A stretch of 47,600 nucleotides of DNA, from assembly GCA_017551905.1 (NCBI GenBank), contig JAFZKK010000115.1, positions 1 to 47,600 of the forward strand. Reading direction: 5' to 3'. The position numbers were made by a program, and so were the translations under genes. This DNA comes from Salinivirgaceae bacterium (lineage in GTDB: Bacteria; Bacteroidota; Bacteroidia; Bacteroidales; SZUA-534). Positions within the stretch are counted from its first letter, which is position 1, and the number at the start of each line of letters is the position of its first letter. The notes under the pieces were generated by a model, which searched no databases, was not told where the DNA came from, and was given only the letters and a program-made list of their open reading frames with translations. Of this stretch, positions 43,662 through 47,600 are shown one piece after another.

Positions 43662-45074
43662 ATGAAAAATACCTATTTTGATTTGGTAGAACAAAGCTAC
43701 TACTTTCCGCAAGAGGGTTTCGACCTTAAAGACGGATACTTAGCTTTCCACGGAATATCGCTTAAATACCTGATTGAAAAATACGGAACGCCATTCAAAC
43801 TTGTATATCTGCCGCGCATAGGCGAACAGATTAAGAAAGCGAGAAATTTGTTCAACCGCGCCATCAACGCCAATCATTACACGGGTAAGTACCAATACTG
43901 TTACTGCACAAAATGCTGCCACTTCCATCATGTGGTGAGCGCCGCGCTCAAGCATAATGTCAACCTCGAAACCAGTTCGGCTTTCGACATCGATTTGCTT
44001 GAGAAACTCTATCACAAAGGTGAGCTCGATAAGTCGCGCACAATAATCCACAACGGCTATAAATCAGACGATTACATTAAGAAGATACTGCACATTCAGT
44101 CGCTCGGTTTCGAGAACAGCATCATCATTCTCGACTCGGCCAAGGAACTGCAACGCATAATCGACATTGCCGGCGACCGCAAACTGAAGGTTGGCCTGCG
44201 CATGGCAATCGACGAGGAGTCGCAGAGCGCCTACTATACTTCGCGTTTGGGCATCCGCCACACCGAGATTCTGAGCTACTACAAATCGAAAATCAAAGAC
44301 AACCCGAACATCGAGCTTAAGATGCTGCATTTCTTTGTCGATTCGGGCATAAAAGACAGTCTCTACTACTGGGGCGAGTTCAACAAGGCCGTGAAGCTTT
44401 ACTGCGAGCTGCGCAAACAATGCGACACACTTGACAGTCTTGACCTTGGCGGCGGCTTCCCAATCCGCAACCACCTTGGCTTTGAGTACGACTACGAATA
44501 CATGATTCGCGAGATTGTGAAGGTGATAAAAGACGCCTGCATCAACGCCAGCATCCCCGACCCCGACATCTACACAGAGTTCGGCAAATACACCGTCGGC
44601 GAGAGCGGAGCAATCATCTTCCAAGTGATTGAACAGAAGCAACAAAACGACAAGGAACGCTGGTACATCATCAACAACAGCCTGATGAACACCATCCCTG
44701 ACGCATGGTCGATTTGCGAAAAATTTATCTTGCTGCCAATCAACAAATGGGAGAACGAGTACGCCAAAGTGAACATCGGCGGCATCAGCTGCGACCATTC
44801 CGATTACTACAACTCGGAGGATATGAACCAAGAGGTGCTCCTGCCCACGTTCAACGACAAGGACAAGGAGCCGCTCTATCTCGGTTTCTTCCACACCGGC
44901 GCCTATCAAGACTCGATAAGCGGCTACGGTGGCATCAAGCACTGCCTCATACCCGCACCAAAGCACGTTATTGTTGACCGCGACGAGAAAGGAAACTTCA
45001 TTGATTATGTTTTCCGTAACGAACAGTCGGTCAATGAGATGCTTAACATTTTAGGATACAACGACAAAATGTAA
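43662..45074 (+). CDS. Fold-type III PLP decarboxylase, probably arginine decarboxylase
   Basis: The product has 470 residues and the alanine-racemase-like fold of ornithine/arginine/diaminopimelate decarboxylases. The PLP lysine is K84 in YCTKCCHF, with the phosphate-binding glycine stretch DLGGGFPIRNH (about 268-278). Bacteroidetes versions normally have YCTKSSHF here, so the cysteines at 85 and 86, together with C80 and C82, are unusual. Nothing in the sequence fixes the substrate; arginine is the family's most likely one, and meso-diaminopimelate or ornithine are alternatives. It is paired with a deoxyhypusine-synthase-like gene 30 bases downstream, so the product is probably agmatine or a diamine used by that protein. 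Confidence 0.85.
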   Translation: MKNTYFDLVEQSYYFPQEGFDLKDGYLAFHGISLKYLIEKYGTPFKLVYLPRIGEQIKKARNLFNRAINANHYTGKYQYCYCTKCCHFHHVVSAALKHNVNLETSSAFDIDLLEKLYHKGELDKSRTIIHNGYKSDDYIKKILHIQSLGFENSIIILDSAKELQRIIDIAGDRKLKVGLRMAIDEESQSAYYTSRLGIRHTEILSYYKSKIKDNPNIELKMLHFFVDSGIKDSLYYWGEFNKAVKLYCELRKQCDTLDSLDLGGGFPIRNHLGFEYDYEYMIREIVKVIKDACINASIPDPDIYTEFGKYTVGESGAIIFQVIEQKQQNDKERWYIINNSLMNTIPDAWSICEKFILLPINKWENEYAKVNIGGISCDHSDYYNSEDMNQEVLLPTFNDKDKEPLYLGFFHTGAYQDSISGYGGIKHCLIPAPKHVIVDRDEKGNFIDYVFRNEQSVNEMLNILGYNDKM

Positions 45075-45104
45075 TTCATACAAAAAACTTTAAATCTTAC
45101 AGAT

Positions 45105-46085
45105 ATGGAAAAAGGACCTATATCGCAATTCATCAAGCATCACTACCGCCACTTCAATTCGGCCTGCATAGTTGATGCTGCCGAGGCTTACGACGCCCAC
45201 ATGAAAAAAGGCGGAAAAATGATGCTGGCCATGGCCGGAGCAATGAGTACCGCAGAAATTGGTCTGTCGCTTGCCGAAATGATTCGTCAGGACAAGATTC
45301 AGATTGTGTGCTGCTCAGCCAACAACCTTGAAGAAGACGTGATGAACCTTGTGGCTCACAACCACTACTACCGCGTGCCTAACTACCGCGACCTTACTCC
45401 GGAACAGGAGCACGAATTGCTTAACAATCACTACAACCGTGTTACCGACACCTGCATCCCTGAGGAGGAGGCTTTCCGCCGTTTGGAGGACCACTTGGTT
45501 GAAATCTGGAAAGATATGAAAGCCAAAGGCGAGCGTCTGTTTGCATGGGAGGTTATCTACCGTCTGTTGCGCAGCGGCGTTCTGGAGCAATATTACGAGA
45601 TTGACCCGAAAGACAGCTGGGTGCTGGCAGCTTGCGAGAAAAACATTCCTATCATCGTTCCTGCGTGGGAAGACTGCACAACAGCCAACATCTACACCGC
45701 ACACTGCATCCGCGGCGAGTTCGACGCTTCTAAATCGATGATTAAGAACGGTATCGAGACAATGATTTTCCTTACCAACTGGTACAAGGAGAACGCAACC
45801 GGCGCTGGTGTCGGTTTCTTCCAGATTGGCGGCGGCACTGCCGGCGATTTCCCAATCTGCGTTGTTCCGATGATGGAGCAAGACCTTGGCTGGAAAGGCA
45901 CTCCGCTGTGGTCGTATTTCTGCCAGATAAGCGACTGCACCACATCGTACGGCTCATACTCAGGCGCTGTTCCAAACGAGAAGATTACCTGGGGAAAACT
46001 TTCGAAAGACACGCCACGATTCATCATCGAATCGGACGCCACAATAGTAGCACCGCTGCTTTTCGCTTATCAGCTTGGCTGGTAA
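45105..46085 (+). CDS. Deoxyhypusine synthase homologue (bacterial, probably an aminobutyl- or aminopropyl-transferase)
   Basis: The product has 326 residues of the deoxyhypusine synthase fold. The NAD-binding region has MLAMAGAMSTAEIG (40-53) and GVGFFQIGGGTAGDF, and the catalytic lysine is K298 in ITWGKLS, matching the lysine of the eukaryotic enzyme (in WGKI). In eukaryotes the enzyme moves an aminobutyl group from spermidine to eIF5A, which bacteria lack. Bacterial relatives include homospermidine synthases. The gene lies 30 bases behind a basic amino acid decarboxylase, so a polyamine product such as homospermidine or spermidine is plausible. A bidirectional terminator follows. Confidence 0.87.
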   Translation: MEKGPISQFIKHHYRHFNSACIVDAAEAYDAHMKKGGKMMLAMAGAMSTAEIGLSLAEMIRQDKIQIVCCSANNLEEDVMNLVAHNHYYRVPNYRDLTPEQEHELLNNHYNRVTDTCIPEEEAFRRLEDHLVEIWKDMKAKGERLFAWEVIYRLLRSGVLEQYYEIDPKDSWVLAACEKNIPIIVPAWEDCTTANIYTAHCIRGEFDASKSMIKNGIETMIFLTNWYKENATGAGVGFFQIGGGTAGDFPICVVPMMEQDLGWKGTPLWSYFCQISDCTTSYGSYSGAVPNEKITWGKLSKDTPRFIIESDATIVAPLLFAYQLGW

Positions 46086-46106
46086 AAGAACTGCCGCATG
46101 GCAACA

Positions 46107-46140
46107 AAAAAAATCCCGGCTTTTCAGTCGGGATTTTTTT
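46107..46140. terminator. Bidirectional terminator between the synthase homologue and slyD genes
   Basis: A perfect 12-bp stem (46107-46118 with 46129-46140) closes a 10-base loop, with A/T tracts inside the stem on both sides. Confidence 0.88.
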
Positions 46141-46158
46141 ATGTCTGTCATTTTCATA

Positions 46159-46704
46159 TTAGCAACATCCGCCATTGCAATTGCAGCCTTCGCTGTTGCT
46201 GCCGCAACCGCCACCACAGCCACCGCAACCACCATTCAGTTCTTCCGGTTTAGGGTCGCGCACCTCAATTATCTTTCCTTTGAAATGCAAGTCGGCACCA
46301 GCCAACGGATGGTTGAAGTCCATTTTCACAGCCTTGTCGGTTGACGACAGAACAACACCATGCAAGCGGTTGCCTTGCGAGTCCATCATCGGAATGGTAG
46401 TGCCAACAGCTATAAGTTTCTCATCCACTTTGCCTTTCTCGTCCTGGAACACATGAATAGGCACATCAACAATAGCCTCTTCGGTAACCTGCCCGTAGGC
46501 TTGGTCGGCTGTCAGCACAAAATCGAACAACTCGCCCTGCTCCTTGTCTGCAAGATTTTTCTCAAAATGCGGAAGCATTCGCCCTGCTCCGAACAGGAAT
46601 GTCAATGGGCGGTCTTTCTCGCAAACTTCTATCAGTTTTGCATCAGCGTCATCGTATTTCAGTTCGTATGTCACTGAAACAATTTTTCCGTTTTCTACTT
46701 TCAT
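46159..46704 (-). CDS. slyD: SlyD-type FKBP peptidyl-prolyl isomerase with a Cys-rich tail
   Basis: The product has 181 residues: an FKBP domain (1-70 and 120-150) interrupted by the insert-in-flap chaperone domain (about 75-120), as in SlyD. The C-terminal tail (157-181) is rich in Gly and has seven cysteines (160, 163, 167, 174, 176, 180, 181) but no histidine. In E. coli the equivalent tail is His/Cys-rich and supplies nickel to hydrogenases; a pure cysteine tail would favour other metals such as zinc, copper(I) or Fe-S intermediates. It is a cytoplasmic single gene. Confidence 0.92.
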   Translation of the reverse strand: MKVENGKIVSVTYELKYDDADAKLIEVCEKDRPLTFLFGAGRMLPHFEKNLADKEQGELFDFVLTADQAYGQVTEEAIVDVPIHVFQDEKGKVDEKLIAVGTTIPMMDSQGNRLHGVVLSSTDKAVKMDFNHPLAGADLHFKGKIIEVRDPKPEELNGGCGGCGGGCGSNSEGCNCNGGCC

Positions 46705-46789
46705 TTTCGTATTGTTTTAATAATGTACAAAGAAAAGAGTTTTTCCGACTTCAACCCTATCGCCACAAAATTATATTGCGCTGAAAACA

Positions 46790-46823
46790 AAAACGGCCTT
46801 CCCAAAATCGGAAAGGCCGTTTT
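46790..46823 (-). terminator. Terminator after the TPR gene
   Basis: A perfect 11-bp stem (46790-46800 with 46813-46823) closes a 12-base loop, with a TTTT tract inside the stem on the minus strand. Confidence 0.85.
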
Positions 46824-46840
46824 AATTTACTGATTACCAA

Positions 46841-47600
46841 TTATTGAGCTTTATTAATCTCTTCGTTTATAGCCTTATACTTCTCAACATACTCCGGATG
46901 CGAGCTTTGCAGCTTGTAGTAGCATTCTTTCAACACTTGCATAGTCGATTTATCTTGCGGATTGATAGAATGTGCCTTCTCAAAGTACGGAATCGACTCA
47001 TTCATTTTATCGTAAGCCGACTGAATGGCAGCGTCGTACTCTTTCTGCTTGTTCATCGGAATATCGTTGGCTTTTTTCGAAATCTCAACAGCCTGGTTGA
47101 ACACCTGAATACCACGGTTATACCACGGGTCGAAATAATTCGGGTCAATTTCGATGGCTTTGTCATAAGCTTGTTTTGCCTCCTCAGGCTTGTTTATCTT
47201 ATCGAGCAACGAACCTTTTGCAAAGTAGTAAGTTTTGTTTTTGGGGTCTTTCTCAATAGCCTGGTCCAGATAGCTAAGGGCCTTATCGGCCTGATTCTTA
47301 TAGATATAATGGTTAATAAGCTCAACCATTATGCCTTTGCTGTCTTCCGGTGCTGTTTCGATACCGCGCTCCAATGTTGCCACAAATGCTGCGGTGTCAC
47401 CCAACGTTCTTTCAATATTAGCCAATGACACAAACACTTGACCTATATTGTAACGAATGTCAATCGATTTGTTGTAATAGTATTTGGCTTTGCTGTACAT
47501 CTTAGCCTGCTCAGCAACCCATCCGGAATTGTATATCACCACCGAGTCTTTCTTGGTAGGTTCAACAATACTGTCTATCTCAAGCGATATTTCGAAACAC
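46841..47600 (-). CDS. TPR-repeat protein, 5' end outside the window
   Basis: Only the C-terminal 253 or so residues are in the window; the reading frame stays open to the right edge, so the start lies beyond 47600. At least four TPR motifs are recognisable (for example AKMYSKAKYYYNKSID, ADKALSYLDQAIEKDPKN, PEEAKQAYDKAIEIDPNY and MNESIPYFEKAHSINPQD). TPR proteins of this kind serve as scaffolds, often for envelope or secretion complexes; no more specific role can be given. Confidence 0.85.
   Translation of the reverse strand, partial: CFEISLEIDSIVEPTKKDSVVIYNSGWVAEQAKMYSKAKYYYNKSIDIRYNIGQVFVSLANIERTLGDTAAFVATLERGIETAPEDSKGIMVELINHYIYKNQADKALSYLDQAIEKDPKNKTYYFAKGSLLDKINKPEEAKQAYDKAIEIDPNYFDPWYNRGIQVFNQAVEISKKANDIPMNKQKEYDAAIQSAYDKMNESIPYFEKAHSINPQDKSTMQVLKECYYKLQSSHPEYVEKYKAINEEINKAQ

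Overview
The window is chromosomal DNA from a member of the Bacteroidota, most likely order Bacteroidales. The signs are a SusC/SusD pair, a hybrid two-component regulator, a type IX secretion C-terminal domain, Bacteroidetes-only lipoprotein and beta-barrel families, A-rich leaders instead of Shine-Dalgarno sites, and promoters of the TTTG-N19-TAnnTTTG type. I cannot name the genus. No rRNA, tRNA, CRISPR array, transposase or prophage was seen. Twenty-six protein genes are called, the last one cut by the right edge.

Region 1 (1-8.1 kb) is core metabolism: a class I fumarase; a Nudix-like (NrtR/AraR-type) regulator overlapping galK, followed by galE; cysK followed by an Rrf2 regulator; and, on the minus strand, malate dehydrogenase and a small MazG-like protein. 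Region 2 (8.2-20 kb, all minus strand) is cell-envelope material: a large TonB-receptor-like beta-barrel protein with Gly/Met-rich tracts, a small type IX secretion cargo in an operon with a 719-residue repeat protein, a lipoprotein/secreted protein/ABC-transporter operon, and an M23 endopeptidase. Region 3 (20.2-26.7 kb) holds clpB, a lipoprotein of the 'Fibrobacter major paralogous' type, and a Cache/HAMP/GAF/PAS sensor that ends in a hemerythrin fold lacking six of its seven iron ligands.

Region 4 (26.7-40.9 kb) is a polysaccharide utilisation locus, probably for acetylated (arabino)xylan or a related glycan: hybrid two-component regulator, SGNH esterase, GH43 enzyme, then SusC and SusD. 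A two-gene queuosine operon (transporter and queF) sits inside it, led by a class I preQ1 riboswitch. Region 5 (40.9-47.6 kb) has an acyl-activating/ACP/acyltransferase fusion, an arginine decarboxylase-like gene paired with a deoxyhypusine-synthase homologue, a SlyD-type isomerase with a Cys-rich tail, and a partial TPR protein.

Two regulatory links stand out. The same 21-bp palindrome, TAAAAGT-N7-ACTTTTA, lies in the promoter of the Nudix-like regulator and about 28.7 kb away upstream of the esterase gene, which suggests that one sugar-responsive regulator controls the galactose genes and the polysaccharide locus. A second element, CAACCGATTG followed nine bases later by TTGC, lies upstream of the esterase gene and of susC and is a candidate site for the hybrid two-component regulator. 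Other observations worth checking are the preQ1 riboswitch, the iron-ligand-less hemerythrin domain, the deoxyhypusine-synthase homologue in an organism that should have no eIF5A, and a two-hairpin small-RNA candidate behind susD.
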